A stretch of 64,000 bases of DNA from Eutreptiella sp. 'Long Island Sound 2002' (taxonomy: Eukaryota; Euglenozoa; Euglenophyceae; Eutreptiales; Eutreptiaceae): the NCBI GenBank assembly GCA_964036045.1, contig OZ038394.1, positions 2,335,379 through 2,399,378 on the forward strand, given 5' to 3'. The notes beneath the pieces were generated by a model. It searched no databases, was not told the origin of the DNA, and saw only the letters and a list, made by a program, of their open reading frames with translations. The position numbers were made by a program, and so were the translations under genes. Shown piece after piece: positions 43,701-57,189 of the stretch (position 1 is the stretch's first letter; every line of letters starts with the position of its first letter).

Positions 43701-44523
43701 CGCACCCAAGCGACCTCAGGCAGAGGCCTTGGCAGGGCGGCATGCCAAGAAGCAAAACAGTACATCGGAAAAAACCCAACCATTGCCTGATTTATCGTGG
43801 TTGTGTTGTGCTTTGCACTGCTGTTCAGCTTGAGATTGGGGCACGTGAGGTACAGGGGGGTGATTTGACACATCCAGGGGGGGTCATTTTTTGGGGGGTA
43901 AATTGTAATGATTCGGGGGGCAATTACGTCTTTGTATGTGTGGGTGGATGAATGGGTGGGTGGGAGACAGATTGTACTGTTTTTTCGGCTGCAATACAGG
44001 GTACGCGAATAGGCCTAAAAAGGCCCAAAATGGGGGGGGGGGTATGTGGCGTTTTCCCCTGTATACGCCTGCCTGGCTTTGATCTAACAACCTCTGCGAG
44101 GTGATTTTGTCCTCCTACACCTTGCAAAAAAATTCCAAATGCTATGAAAATAATGACAGTTTTTTTCCGCATGCAAGGCCCGGGACCCCAACCCCCCGCG
44201 AAATTTTTTTCCAGGCACGAATTTTTTTCCACCCCCCCCCCCCCCTGGGCTGCAATACAACCAGTACCCTGTCTGGCACATGTGTTGCTGTTGTAGCTGG
44301 CTGCGCTTGCACACCAGAGGTGGTAGGTCAGTCAAGATATATAATGCAGCAGGTTCTCTCTGGCCATTGTTTCCCTGACCGCCATGGTTGCTGTCCAGGA
44401 TTCTTTTTTCTCTTGGACGAATTTGCCATGGTTTGGCAGAAACCCCAAATAACCTCGGAAGTAGGCACTCCTGTAGAGGGGGTAAATTGGTACTTGAAAG
44501 CGGGGCAAATAGGTTACCGATGG
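40759..44523. other. Non-coding stretch
   Basis: No gene or repeat family can be supported. Composition shifts towards G/C homopolymers after ~43850 (for example a 14-base C run at 44232-44245). A (GAGATACA)n-like run of three to four units lies at ~42838-42860. Confidence 0.5.
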
Positions 44524-45338
44524 CAGGGCTCCTACGTAGCCGGCACCTAAGGCACCGCCATTTCAATGGCTTCGTAAAAATACTGCAAAACACTGTAAAA
44601 AAGAGCTGTAAAAAAACTTGTAAAACGCTGTGCAAGGCTTTTTGATCGATCCTGTCATTTACTTCAGGTTGTCCTGATATTTCTTTCCGGCTTTTGTCCA
44701 TCCGTTTTAAGCTTTTTGATGGTCGATGCACCAATTCAGCAAGAAACCACTGTCAACCTACAACGCTGACGTAAATTGGCATCAATCAGGGAAGGTGGGT
44801 GGGTTTTGCTGTGCACCTGCCCAAAAACACCTTCCTTTTGGATGTTCTGCACTTGTAGCCCAGTGGGAACCCAAATTAGGTCAGATTTTTGGGGGAAAAA
44901 ATTGCTTCTTGGACTGTATGCCACCCATGAGCAGTGGCAGCCTCAATCACCTTCAAGAATTGTGTTTGTGTGCTGCCCATGCTGTACAAATTGGTACCTG
45001 CGGCTGAGGGGTGTCGTAATATATATACATGTATATATGTATCGATAAATATATATTCATGTAGCTAGAGCTAGATTTAAGGGGAGAGGGGTGTAGTAAT
45101 ATATATATTCGGTTGTAGATGCTGTGAATATGTGGCTTTGGGTGTATTTGGGTAAGAGGCCATAACTGTGATAGGACATCAAGAAAGCAGTGCACAGAGA
45201 AGTATACACATAACCTACAACATTGTTGCTTTACTTCTTCTATTGTAAATTGATGGTCACTGCAGTCACCGAAGGTAAAAAACTACCAGACTACCGGTTC
45301 ACGAAGGTCACCGAAATGCCGGCTACGTAGGAGGCCTG
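44524..45338. mobile_element. Candidate hAT-like non-autonomous element (815 bp)
   Basis: Terminal inverted repeats of 22 bp with one mismatch: CAGGGCTCCTACGTAGCCGGCA at 44524-44545 and its reverse complement at 45317-45338. The CAGGGCTCC tip is shared with the elements at 46795-48398 and 54425-54676. No clear 8-bp target duplication is seen. The interior holds two direct copies of GAGGGGTGT(C/A)GTAATATATATA (45007, 45088) and no coding sequence. Confidence 0.5.
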
Positions 45339-45794
45339 TGATGGGGGGCAAATCGTACAAAGTTGGGGGTTGCCTTTCCTGCACCACTACCTCCCCCCCC
45401 ATACCCCGGCAGTATGGGGGGGTGACTTCATGCCATCAGTACTGGGACACGGCACCGGAAGCGCAAGAAACAGGCACCGCCAAACCCACCAGAAACCGTG
45501 GGACACTGATCAAGCGCTTGCCACAGGAGACTGACAGCCGCTGCTTTACCACCAGCCGTCGTCAGCTCACGAGCAAGCACCCACCGCCGTTCACGGGCCA
45601 ACTGCCAGCCGCCGTAAATCAACGGTTGACTGACGTCCGTTGACCCCCAGGGAGTGCCACGCCTGCGGTCTTCGAGGGGACTCCATCAGCGAAGGGAAGA
45701 GAAAGAAACCGATGGCCAACGAGAGCGTCCCGTGTGCAGGTGGCCTCCGCACGCGCAATGCGGCCCATTTGCGAGACAATCCCCATGGGCAGGG

Positions 45795-45945
45795 CTGTGC
45801 TGAAACGGGGTGTTGGGGGGGGGGGGGTCTGGGACCCAAAAGTTTGTGAACCAAAAATGGCCCGACCAGATTTTCCCAACGGTAAATTTCGTTTTCCCCA
45901 CGATGGCCACTTTGGTCTAGGGGGGTATCCACCTGCTTTTTCCAA
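45795..45945. repeat. Dispersed repeat, copy 1 (also inside 58721-58918)
   Basis: About 110 bp from GGGACCCAAAAGTTT through GGTAAATTTCGTTTT to CACTTTGGTCT is ~85-90% identical to 58760-58850 and bounded by G runs in both. The left side begins CAGGGCTGTGCTG (hAT-like tip). No right terminus is found, so this copy may be truncated. Confidence 0.65.
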
Positions 45946-46201
45946 AATTTTTCTTTACTTGGTTCTCTATTCTCTACATTTTTCTTCGACGTAGACCATC
46001 TTTTCACACGCTTCACCCAAAACACCCAGCCAAGTACAACAACAATTGTCATGCCATGATTGTGGAAAATACGTGGCCAGCTTGTTGGATGAATATATGA
46101 TTTTTTGTCGAATGCAGCGATGGAAAAGCACGTTTTCTAGGGTCTGTGCTCCTGAAGAGCACTTCCGGGATCAGTGCTCCCAAGGAGCTCGGGCCAGTGC
46201 T

Positions 46202-49200
46202 TCAAGGGCCCTCCTGGGGCGCATCCTCGAGCTGCGTGACTACGCACACCCCGTAGCCGCCCACCTGCAGGACGCCCCCCGGCAGCGCCTTCGCCAACGG
46301 CGGCGCGAACCCCGGCTCGGCCACGCCCACCCCGACCTCCACGCACGACGCGGCGCCTCCCCCAAGGCCCTCGAACTGCACCGCGAGGGGCCGGGGGGTC
46401 TTGTTCACGACCAGAAGGCCCCGGGCCCCGCCCGGCAGCTTGTACGGCAGAACATACAGCGCGTCGGTGTGGCGCACGGTGGCCCTGGCGATGCGCTTGA
46501 GGTCGGTGGTGCCGACTGTGGCGGCCAGCAGCTGTGTGACCCAGTACTTGGCATTGACCTGAGGAGACGAGGGGAGTGCCTTGTTCAGGATGATGCAGTG
46601 GCTGGAGGTACTTTCAACAGTACCTTACCCCCCCCCCCCCCCGTGAAATCTCCCCCCCAGTGTCGTGACGCCCCCCCAGGGGAGGGGATTTCAAGGGGTG
46701 AGGACACACATAGCACTGTGCCCCGCAGGCCATCCCTGCCACACGCCGCCCCTGGAAACGTGGAACGAGAGTCAACCGCAGGCTGTCCCACACCCAGGGC
46801 TCCTTTTAAGGGGGGGGTTCTAGGGCAGGCCTTTGCTCAGTGATAAAGGGGGGGGGTTTGGCACAAGGCCTCGGTATCTGAAGGGGGGGGTTAAATTGCC
46901 CCCCCCCCCCTCTGACCCACCCACCCACCCACCCACCCACCCACCTGCCAGATACCCTGAGGGGGGGATCACAGAGCTGGATCTGTCGCCAACATTGCCC
47001 ATGGACATAAAAATACCTGCAAAGAATGAAGGCCTTTGAGCTGTAGTACGGAGGAGGGACGCCACGCCACTGGGGACAAATAGCTGTCCCCGATACCTTA
47101 AGTTGATCAAGGTGTGCAAATGCAGCGATGCAATAGCTGACTCATCATTACATTCTTTTGTGGCCGTGACAAAATTGTAAAGCAAAACCGGTTTGCACAA
47201 ATTGGCAGCACCCCCGTGTGTCACAATGTGCCTTAGCTCATGAACAACCTTGGCGGTCTACCAAGCTCAGCAACCCACCCACCCACCCAAAAGAGCGGAC
47301 ACTCCCCCCTTTGGGGGGGGGGGGGGGTCACAGGTCGTTTTCGAAATATCGAGGGATGTGCTGACCAAAAGTGTATGCTTTGCTGTTTGTCGGGGCCTCT
47401 TGCTTAAGGCGATGACGGTGGCATGGAATACGGTGATGGCTGCGCGGCGGATGGTTTTGCATTGATGTTGTGCAGCTGTTGCTGTACTTCCCAATGGGGA
47501 GGGGAGTCAGGCTTAGAGGCAGCGTTTGAGTGTTGAGGCATCAATACACAAGCCCAGAGATCTGGGCAGGCATGGAAATAAAGGCACCGAAAAAAATAGA
47601 CACTTAGAAAATGTGATGGACGCAGGGGGGGGGGGGGTGATGCGCTCGCCACAAGGAGGACTGAGCGCGAAAATGCACAAGCGGAAGGTGGTTATTTGCC
47701 CCCGTCGGGGAACTGACCCTGCAAGTGAATATCCTAGGGCCCAAAAGCCGCCGTTGGGGAGAGGTTTCCCACCGCTGGTAGGGGGTGTCCACTTGGACGC
47801 ACCTGGCCAACGGCGAGGGCAGTTGCCCTCCTCCGTGTGGACCCGATACAGAGCAGTGAAACAGGGAAAATCCGCGGGCACAACCGACCAAGGGAAAGGA
47901 AGGGTGGGTAGAGGTCAGGATAGGCCAACGAGGGAGAGGGAGGGCACAAGGCAGTGAGAAGCCGATGGGCACCGCTGCCTATGGAGGCGAAGGGTTCAAG
48001 GAAAGGCCAGCGGTAAGTGGCGATCGGCCAATTGGCACCGCCAGTTGCAGACAACAACACACCCAGGTGTCATGCTAACCCCTCCCCCCAAGTATAGATC
48101 ATCACACCATGGCGTCATGCCAAAACCCCCAAGTATAGTATCAACCAGCCACTAAGCAAACAACACGTGGTCTAAGGGGGTTGGGCCCAACCCCCCCTCT
48201 CCCAGTGGTGCTGAGGTTTTAGAGGTGCCGAAGAAAATTTGGCCTAAACTTAGGGCGCCAGAGAAAATTTCTGATTGGCCAAAGGCCCGGAAGTGTATTT
48301 GGCAATCTTTAAAGAAGGGGTGGGTCCAGTGGGGGGAGGGGAGGGCTCCCCCCCCTCCCTCCCCCCTCAGTGGTGCTGAGTTGTTAAAAGGAGCCCTGCC
48401 CCACACCTGCCCGGTCTGCCAGTCCATGCAGGACACGGCGGGCTCGTTGTCAGGCCAGGGGCCACCCACGAGCTGGTCCTGGGCCACGTACTTGTAGCCC
48501 CGCTCTGCGAGGGTCCCGAACCCGTACGCAAAGCACGCTGCCGCCGCGTTCCAGCCCACCGTCCTGCGGTTGATGCCCACACCCTTCGCGTGCCGCAGGT
48601 CCGGGTCCCCGCCGGCCGTGCGGTTGTGCTGCCAGTTCGGGCACCGCGCCGGGAACGCCACGCCACCGCACAGGTGCTCCACGCCGGTGCAGTCGCACCA
48701 GTCGTTCACGAAGGGGATGTACTCGTTAAGAACGAGCTCTGTTCCCGCCCCGAGCCGGCGCACCGCCGCCCCGATCGCGTCGACGGTGCCCGCGACGAAC
48801 GCGTCCCAGTCCGCGAAGAAGGTCGCGGCCGTCGCGCCCGTGGCCGCGGTCCCGAAGTGGTACGACGCGATGCGCGGGGCCCGGCCGTGGCGGTGGTTGG
48901 AGCCATTGAGAAAATGCGTCATGTACGTGAGCGGGTGGCCGTTGATCAGCTCGGGGCCCACGAGCACGACGCGCGGGTTCACCTTCGCGACCTCCTCCGC
49001 GATCGCGTCGAAGCACGTCGTGTACGCCACGCCGCCGCCCGGGCGCAGCTTGTGCTCGTCCTCGTTGAGCACCGAGAGGCCGTACCACGCGTACCGGTAC
49101 GGCGACGCGTGGAAGTGCCCGCACTCGTCGGCGAAGCCCCCGGCGGTGTACCAGCCCACGACTCGCCCGAAGTACCGCGCCATCTGCCGGCAGGTCTTGT

Positions 49201-49753
49201 CCACCAACTCCGTCCCGGCCTCGTACGCGCTGAACGGGTCCGGGGTGTCCCACGGGTCCTCCGGCAGCGTCGCCGGGTCCGTGCCGCCGACGTACATCCA
49301 CGACGGCATCGTGGACAGCTGCGGCACGACGGAACGTGCGCACGCGCCCGCCGCGGCGTTGGGCCCGCACACGGCGGCCATGAAGTCCCGCACGACGCCG
49401 TCCAGCAGCGTCGAGTTCCAGTTCGTGGCGGGCGTCCGGGCGTCGCAGTCGCTCGGCCGGAGCTCGGGCACGGTCACGCGGGGGTTCGGGTACCACGGGG
49501 CGAACCGCACAAAGGCCGCCCCAAGGCTGGCGAGGGCCTCGTAGTACGCGTTGAACGGGCCCCCGCGGGCCGCGCGGCCGAGGAACGGCATCACGTCCAC
49601 TTCGATCGTGGCGGCGGTGGCGGCGCGCGCGACGGTCGTGCCCCAGTCCAGGCCCACCGTGACGGCGTGGCCGGGCCGGGCGTTGGTTGCACCGCCGGGC
49701 GCACCGTGCGATGCCGGGAGCAGCATGAGACACAGCAGGCCCGCGACGGCCAT
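46202..49753 (-). CDS. Secreted clan GH-A glycoside hydrolase (GH39/GH79-like), two exons
   Basis: Exon 1 is 49753-48407 (449 codons). The intron is 48406-46559 (donor CAG|GTGTGG, acceptor CTCCTCAG). Exon 2 is 46558-46202 (118 codons plus TGA). The start ATG 49753 opens a typical signal peptide (MAVAGLLCLMLLPASHG). An upstream in-frame ATG at 49954 would add 67 residues and bury it. The body looks like a TIM-barrel retaining glycosidase: Asn230-Glu231 (VLNEDEH) fits the acid/base and Glu344 (LVLNEYIP) the nucleophile. Exon 2 encodes a small beta-rich C-terminal domain after VNAKYWVTQLL, as in GH39 relatives. Many Cys and two NxT/S sites fit secretion. The substrate is unknown. Third codon positions are very GC-rich. 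A 1.6-kb hAT-like element fills most of the intron. Confidence 0.82.
46795..48398. mobile_element. hAT-like element in the glycosidase intron, inserted at the splice donor
   Basis: Perfect 15-bp TIRs: CAGGGCTCCTTTTAA (46795-46809) and its reverse complement (48384-48398). An 8-bp duplication, CCCACACC, lies at 46787-46794 and 48400-48407, with one extra C at 48399. On the minus strand the right copy reads GGTGTGGG: the last base of exon 1 followed by the GT donor. The ~190 bp at the right end (48205-48398) closely match the interior of 54480-54676. The remaining interior is non-coding, with a 15-base G run at 47313-47327. Confidence 0.75.
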
Positions 49754-52700
49754 TTTGCAGGCACTGCGAAGGTCCCAGGGCGGGACAAAAGCCAGGGTGG
49801 TCTGGAAGGAGGCAGCACCAAAAACGCTGCTCGACTGCAGTACACTCGAACACGAACAGAGCCACGGGTGCTGTCGCACAACTGCACAACGCCGGGGCCA
49901 CAAGCTGCAATCCATCAGGTTCATTAGGTCTTGGTCGTGGGAAGGGGTTGCCAAGGGTTGTGGAATGCTTCGCTACGAGGGTTTGGATAGCAAGGCGTTG
50001 TGGGTGCTTCATTTGGTATAATAGGGGCCAGTAGGAAGGGCAATTGAAAATGGGTGTGGCATTCCTTTACATTGGTGTCCTGAGGTGTTGGCATTTGGGT
50101 TTCTCAAAGGGAGAAACACAGGTAGCCTGGTGGGTAGCACACAATATTTTCGTTCCGTCCAGCATGCTAGGGGCTTCTCCTACAGATTTTTTTCCGGCAG
50201 GCTCGCCTCCTGGTTTGCATACCGCAATTTGGGTGGAAAATTTTTGGATGCGTTATCATGGAGCCTTGAAGCTTTTGTCTGAATTCCATGCCCCATACGG
50301 GGACCCGGCGACTGCCATTGAATTGGGTCCTCACATCATCCGCAGCATTGACACGACAACGATGCGATGGACTGGGGCACTGCACTATGCCACTTGGTCC
50401 GGGGCAGTCTGTAACGCCAGAGACTCAAAAATTCTGCCACTCCGGTGCGCCTGGACCTCCACAGAGCACTGGCAGGTCAAGGCCTGCTATCCATTACCGA
50501 CATCAGTTGACTACCAACTGCCGGTTTGCTGCCAAGGGCCTTGATGCACCGCAACGCTGCACTCCAAAAGGCTGCTAGCTATGAACACAGGGGGTGTCGT
50601 CGCACGGTGCATGCACGGTGCGGCACTTTTCTGATGTTTCCGGAGATTCTCAAAACCACTATGGGGGAGTTGTTGCACCGCTCGCACACTGCGTCCGCAC
50701 CATGGCAACAAATAGTAGTCAAACACAGGTGAACCATCCCAAGGTGTACCTACCCAGCCAGCCCATAGAACCCCAGAAAACCGTAGTTGCAAGCGCACCA
50801 CCTGTCTTCCCAGGCCTTTTTTATGATTGCCAATAATTCCCAAAGGCTGCTGGGTAGTTTTTGTTCTTTCCTGGGGGCCTCTTGATGGTTGTAATTATCA
50901 CCAAGAGGGTCACCAGACATACCCTAAGTTTGCACCGCGTGCGCACCGTGGCAAGAGTGCCCTCTATGGCGGGTGTTCCCAAAGGCTTGTAGATGTCCTT
51001 GAGGCCTTTGGATGGTTCCTGGTTCTTCTTGGTGCCTTGTAGGTGGTTTCTGTTACTTCCTGGTAAGTTTTTGCAAATACTTGGGTAATTGTGCCCAATT
51101 CCTGGTGCCTCCTCGATGGCTGCTGTTGATTGAGAAACACTGGAGACACTGCGGGCACTGAGTGAACTCAGCAAATTCTCAACACATTCTGGTCATCACC
51201 CATATTATCAAATGGCCACACAATGAATCATTGGGGCTAACAAGTGTGGCCCTGATGGCATGCAATGGGGCGAACTGATCTCCTGCGCTGCATTGGCCCG
51301 AACAGTCGCCCATGTTGGCGAGGATCGATCTTGTCACTCATGTTGCTCTTGGCATTGCGTGTGCTAGTGCCCCCCTTTGCCCCCCGCCCCCTGCCCCACA
51401 CAGACAGCGGCGAAGGCACGGGACCAATGCCCCGAGTTGCTGGCATAGGGCATGACCTTATGGCACGTATGCTCAGGAAAGTGTCCCTGAAAAGAGACCA
51501 CTTGGAGGTTGATGTAGCGTACCTCAGGATGGGCTTGAAAGGGGGATGGGGTTGAAGAAGGCTTGAAAGGTGCCTGGCAAGCGGTGACCGGTGGTTGGAA
51601 GAGAGGTTGAGGAGCAACGGCTGGCCGCTACAAAATAATGGCTGGGCCATTGATTGTGGAGAAACGGTTCAGGCGAAGCGAAAGCGAAAGGAGAGGGAGG
51701 GATTGCGCCCCTCACCCCCCTTCAAGCGCATGCTTGAGCATGCTGCACCCACGGCGCAGCAAAGGACGTACGTTCTCCAAAACAGCAAATCAGGCCAAAC
51801 CCCATTTTTAGCGCTCTAGCATCTGCGTTTGCAGAGACGCAGGCCAGTGAGCTTGACATGCATCCCGTTTCCACTTTTCTGCACCCATAATGTCATCTAC
51901 ACAATCACTCAAATCTGCAGGCACACCCTCAATCACACATACAGACTCTGGGCTGCAGCGTTCCAATGTCGACCACCCAATAGAAGTTCTAAAAGGCAAT
52001 TTGGGCCAACCCAGTTGTCTGCTCTTTTCGGAGTTGTTGCTTTATCTTGTGGTGAAACAAATTTGTTGGGGCACCCGATGGTCTTGTTTCCCATCACAGT
52101 AGGAGTTATAAGCTGTTTGTTCTGGTTGAGCTCTCGCTTCGTAGCTTCGTGTGCTTTGACGTGCCCTGTCTGCATTGCCTTGGCCACCAAGCTAGAAGGC
52201 TGACTGGCACGTCTTCCCCCTTGTCACTCCACCCCCGCCCCCCAAATCAAGCAGGGAATACTGAGTGAGTTCAAAGCGCTCTTCCCCCGACATTTCTGTC
52301 TGTGTCACCCAAATAGCTGTAATGCCTTTTGAAGAATGGCTAGCCATAGGGCGATCAGAGAACCAGGCATGCAGAAGCTAGCAAGGTTGGATTTTCTTGA
52401 GGCTCAATTCCCAAGAAACTAGTTTGACGTTGTCCCATGCCGGGGCGCGTAAATTGCGGTTTGTATTTGTATTGCTCTGCGCTGTGCATGTCGCCTTCGT
52501 TACTTCGCCTGTATGGCATACACCCACCTTCGCCAATGGCAAATCCGCAGCTTAAGCAGCCTTCGCGTTGATTCATGGTGTCCGACAAATCGATTGTGAC
52601 CCGTTCAGTTGGACTTTACGCGGTGTCGGGGATGTTTTCGCGAGTGTTGACAGAGTGCTTGGCCTTTCACATGGGGTGCGACGTCTTTGGTGTTGGAGAT

Positions 52701-54424
52701 GGTTCGATCTTGCGTACGGACACCGATGAACATCAATTCAGGGCCCCCAGCGCCCTGCCCATTGTAATGCATTGTGTCAGTGGGACCATTGCCCATAATT
52801 TCAGTCTGCCCCAAATCGCGCTGACTCTTCTGCCGATCCCGCCCACGTTCTGCATTCCGAGCCAGGAGGAAAAGATCCAAGCCTGAAAAAAGAACAAAAC
52901 CGAAACCAGCAAGTCTCACTCCCGCACTGTGCTTGCATCCCAGGATTGCCCTGAAGCGCAAAAGAAGAAAGGCATGGTCCTGTCAACAACCCGCATGACC
53001 GGGATTGTAAGAAACATCGAGGAGGGGCAATCTGGGCCTGTCAGTGCCTGCAAAACGGGTGCCGCGCCCAGAAACAGTGCTTGGCAGGCGACCGGTGGCG
53101 CAGCAGGATTCGATCAGGGCCGCTTGCCTGTCGCGTTGTCACGGTGTTGTGCACCGTAAGGGGTGAGGGCGTACCTCTGCTTCTGGGCGTGAACCTCGCT
53201 GTTCCCCCTGTGTACCAGGAAAACGCCTTTATGGGGAGCCGGCACTGCAGGCAAGTGGCGCAACCCGAGAGTGCTCCGTGCTCCTCCATCGTACAACGGA
53301 TGATTGTCACCACAGCGCAAGGATTGGGCTGTGCAGTGCATGGACATCCATGAGTACTACCATGGTACCTCAGCGAGTGCACATCTGCGGGGGGGTGGAA
53401 TCGATGTGTGGGTGCTAGAGTAACAGGGGAGCCAGCCGACGGCAAGGCCGTGGCCATCCCAGAGCAGTGGTCCAGCGGGCCCCAACATGCCGCAACACAA
53501 TCAGTTGGCATGTTTCTACGCCGTCTCAGGGAAACTCAAGAAGGTACTGTGCAGATTGCAAGGATTGGGGTCAGGCTGCATGGAAGCTATCCATTGCAGC
53601 CCTAGAGTCACTGGCAGCCCTGTACAGCTGGGCACAAGGTTGCCATATACGGAGACCAGGGGAAGGACTTGGGGCTCGGAGGCGAGACAATATGAATCGG
53701 CCTGTCCCTGAAAATTTGCAGCACTCACTCCGCTTTGCTCAATCGAGTGCATGGCAAACGCGAGTGTGCAGGCGAGGCCCTCGGTCAAATCTGCCAGTCT
53801 ATCTAGAAAGGAAAACGGGGCGTCGGTCTGCAGGGCTGCGGCGTGCCAGACCGGCGGTCACAGCGGCAGCGGTGCCTGGGTGCCTCACGGCAGCGGTAGT
53901 CCTGTTTGAAGGGCACGTCAGAAAACCGTCCCCCCAAAACCCGTTTCAGACCGAACAATGTCTCCCATGATCCGACAAGGCCGGCACGTGAGAGGGTTGC
54001 AGTCAAGACAAACACCTGCGGACGGCTGCGGTCCAGCCGCAGACAGTCGTCAGGTGAGCACGGCTGTACCCACAGGACTACTACACGCAGCCAGTGCACG
54101 CAGCACTGCCACCCGTCAGGACAGGGCGAGGGAATACCACCCTAGTGCGCCTCTGAGATCGCGGAAGCTAAGGTAACACTGAGATGTTGGTGATTGGGCA
54201 CGCTCAGGGGCAGTGTCAACGCTCACGGACGCGTGACGCAGGGCAAACTGGGTGTGCCTCACGACCGTTTGTGCGGAGGGCGGAATCGGAGCGGCTCTGC
54301 CACCATCCGACCTCCAACGGCCAACAGTACAGGGAGGGATCCACAGGGAAAAGCAGCTGGTCCCGCCCGGCAACAGAGTGGATTGCACGGGCGGCCCTGT
54401 CCCTGCTGGCTGTCCAGCCTTGGC
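49754..54424. other. Intergenic stretch upstream of the glycosidase gene
   Basis: No gene supported. The glycosidase promoter should lie just above 49753, but no clear element is visible. Short degenerate repeats on the minus strand occur around 50820-51120. Confidence 0.5.
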
Positions 54425-54676
54425 CAGGGCTCCTTTTAAGGGTGGGTGGGTGGTGGATGGGTGCGGGGGTCCAGCCCCCCCCGGTGGTGCTGAGTTTCTA
54501 GAGGCGCCAAAGGCGCCGAAGAAAATATTTGGCCGAAAGTCATTGGCGCCGAAGGCACCAGAGAAAATTTTTGATTGGCCAAAGGCCCAGAGGAAAATTT
54601 GGCCCAATCACTTAAGGGTGGGTGGGTGGGTCCCACACACCACACCGGTGGTGCTGAGTTGTTAAAACGAGCCCTG
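54425..54676. mobile_element. hAT-like MITE (252 bp)
   Basis: TIRs CAGGGCTCCTTTTAA (54425-54439) and the inverse of CAGGGCTCGTTTTAA (54662-54676), one mismatch. It is flanked by GCCTTGGC (54417-54424) and GCCTTGAC (54677-54684), a 7/8 match to an 8-bp hAT duplication. The interior (GGTGGTGCTGAG, GAAGAAAAT, TTGATTGGCCAAAGGCCC) is shared with 48205-48398, so the two are one family. Confidence 0.8.
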
Positions 54677-57189
54677 GCCTTGACCCTGAGCTGTTACAGC
54701 CCGACTCTATCGAACGGGGAAAGGGGTCTCGCTGATCATTCGCAAAGTTGCAATAAAGAGAAAAAGGAAGGAAGACGAAGAAGCGCCGGTCCGTCGGCAA
54801 CGAATGCAGAAGAGTCGCCACGTGGAACGGAGGGCGGGGGGGGGGGGATCCATGGTCCTGCTTGTGCATCCTACGCGGCGAGAGCTCGGGCCCGCACCGC
54901 ACACGACCGCGGCGGGCACCCACAACTGTGCCTCCGAGACGTATGCCTTCCAAGTGCCCTTTTGGGACATTCAGAGGGCCAAAACGGAGCCATGTGCTCA
55001 AAACGGGCTGGATCCACTTGTTTTGGCATCGCATATGGTCTAGGGGTGTTGTAACCCTCAGGCTGGTCTTTAAGTTGTTTAACAGAATTCAGAAACGCTT
55101 TGAAGATCTATCTCAGATTCAGATACGTCCATTTTTTGAGAAGACACCTCCCTTCACTGAGAAATAGCCCCTCTAGCTGAAGGATAGCTGTTTGAGCAGC
55201 TTTGGTACGAACACCTTGAATCTGTTAGGATGCTTGCAGCAGGTTTGTAACAGATTGTTGAGGCTCTGCACAGGTTTATAAGGCTTGTAACCACAGTGGC
55301 ATTCTACGGGGTTGCAAAGGTCGACAATGAAACCCACAGAGCACGCCTCGGAACGCAGGGCAGAGAGGCACAAGGGCGACAGGAATCCAACCCCAGGGAT
55401 GCACCCGGCGCCAATCCGCATCCCCTGACGCGCACCGCGCGCACCACGTGGCACTACGCGCACCGCGCGCACCACCCAGCACTGCGCGCACCGCGTGGCC
55501 AAAGCTGTGGCAGCGTCCAATGCGGTTGAAATGGGACTGCGTTTGCCGGCGAGGCCTCCCGGTGTAGACACCAGCATCCGTGAGTACTTCGACACATACA
55601 CTCGCATACCCACAGGGGGCGGGGGGGGGGGGGGCGGGGAGCGGGGGCAAAAGACGCGGAAAAATGGCTAACGGATCTCGGATCTGCACTCGTAGCCTCT
55701 ACTTACGCGGACGGTCAAACGGCGAGCAAAAGACCCTTGCGAGGGGGCGCTACACCAACGAGCCCAACACGATACAACAGTGGCACAACCGCATGGCCGC
55801 CCAGGGGTCCTGCCAGCACCACGGCTACAGAAACGACTCCGGTCTCGGCGTATGGCGCGCAGTCCACACGCAGCAGACCACATACGCTGGTACCCTCTTC
55901 AACACGCGCAGAGGCCGGGGTGTGCAGGGGGGGGGGGGGGGGCTGCCACCGTTGTCGCGTCCCGACGTACTGTCGGAGGGCCGGAGACCCCACAACGGCT
56001 TCTGCTTCCGGATCCACCCGTCCACCGCGCTTCTGCCCGGGAGGCACATGAGCACTTTCAATAAAAAGTTGGCTGTACATGTCGATGCACACGTTGACCA
56101 GAATCGGAGGGTGGCTGCCACCGTTTGCAGGCGGACCGAATCACGCTGCGCCGTGTTGAACGGGACCGCGGCTGCATTTCTTTTGTTTGTTTAATTGGAG
56201 GTCCGGCGCCGGATGAAGTGTGGATGTGTGCAAGACACACAAGCGGCGCACATGGGCTCTTGTCCTGCAAAGCCCGTGGCCAGTGCAGTCCGAGGCCACT
56301 GGCTTTGTGCAGGCGATGCCTGTCCGTAGAGCACGCCTACTCCAGACCAAATGCGCTCCGCCGGAGCCGGAGACGGTGCAGGCGTCTGCATCGGATCAGG
56401 GGCTCCGATCCGCCCCCCCGTCCCCCGGGTCACGGCAGTGGGCGTTGGGGGGAGACAGGCATTGTGGGAGGGCAGAAAGGGACCGCCATGTGTCGTGCGG
56501 TCAGGGCCGTGGCCAGGGAACGATGCCCTTTGCCTTAGCCGGTCTATTGGGGTGGGCCGTTTGACGGTGGAAACGTGGGCCTTGTGCCTTCCGCCCGGGG
56601 GCCCTCTGGTACGCAACCGGTCTTAACTTTGGGGAGGGGGCGGGGGAGTGGGGGTGGGGGCAAGAGGAGGGCTCAGGCGGTCCTTGATGGGCCGCTCCGC
56701 GGAGGGGCAGCCTCGGTCCACATCGGCCCAGGGCAGTCCAGGCCCGGTCTGCCCCGGTCCACACAATCGGTCGATATGCCCCGGTGCCGCTCCCGCCGGA
56801 ACACCCCCCCCCCCCAAAAGGTCCATCGGGAGGGGGTTAGCGAGCGGTGTACCCTCCGGGTCCTGCCTTGTCCAAGGCAACCAAGACGCTCTGGGCTCAT
56901 TGGGGAGCTCTGCTCTCCTGAGTGCCTCTGGGCCAGGGATATGCTCAGCATGTCCTCTGATGTCGGGGGCAATGACAGCGTCTCCCGCTGACCTCCGCTG
57001 CGGCGCAGTCCACGGCGGCTGTCCTAGTCCGCTCGGCCTTGGGACTGGACAGCCGCTGTTTGGGATCAGTGCCGCGCATTGAAGGACGTGCAGGGCCTCT
57101 GCAATCCCCGCCTGATGAGGCCCTGTCTCAAACCCCCCCCCCACACCCCAAAAAAAAAGAACAAGCGCCACCGAAAGAGCCAACGGGTG
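54677..57189. other. Intergenic stretch downstream of the phosphatase gene
   Basis: No gene supported. It contains several G runs (54838-54848, 55620-55635, 55927-55942). The phosphatase 3' untranslated region must lie just below 57190; no clear polyadenylation signal is seen. Confidence 0.5.

Noticed and set aside
45795-45945. Complete MITE at the first copy of the dispersed repeat
   Set aside because: Only a CAGGG left tip is visible; no right terminus or target duplication was found.
48590-49927. 445-codon plus-strand open frame opposite the glycosidase
   Set aside because: Arg/Val/Pro-rich shadow of a GC3-rich gene; the minus strand has a signal peptide, catalytic motifs and consistent splice sites.
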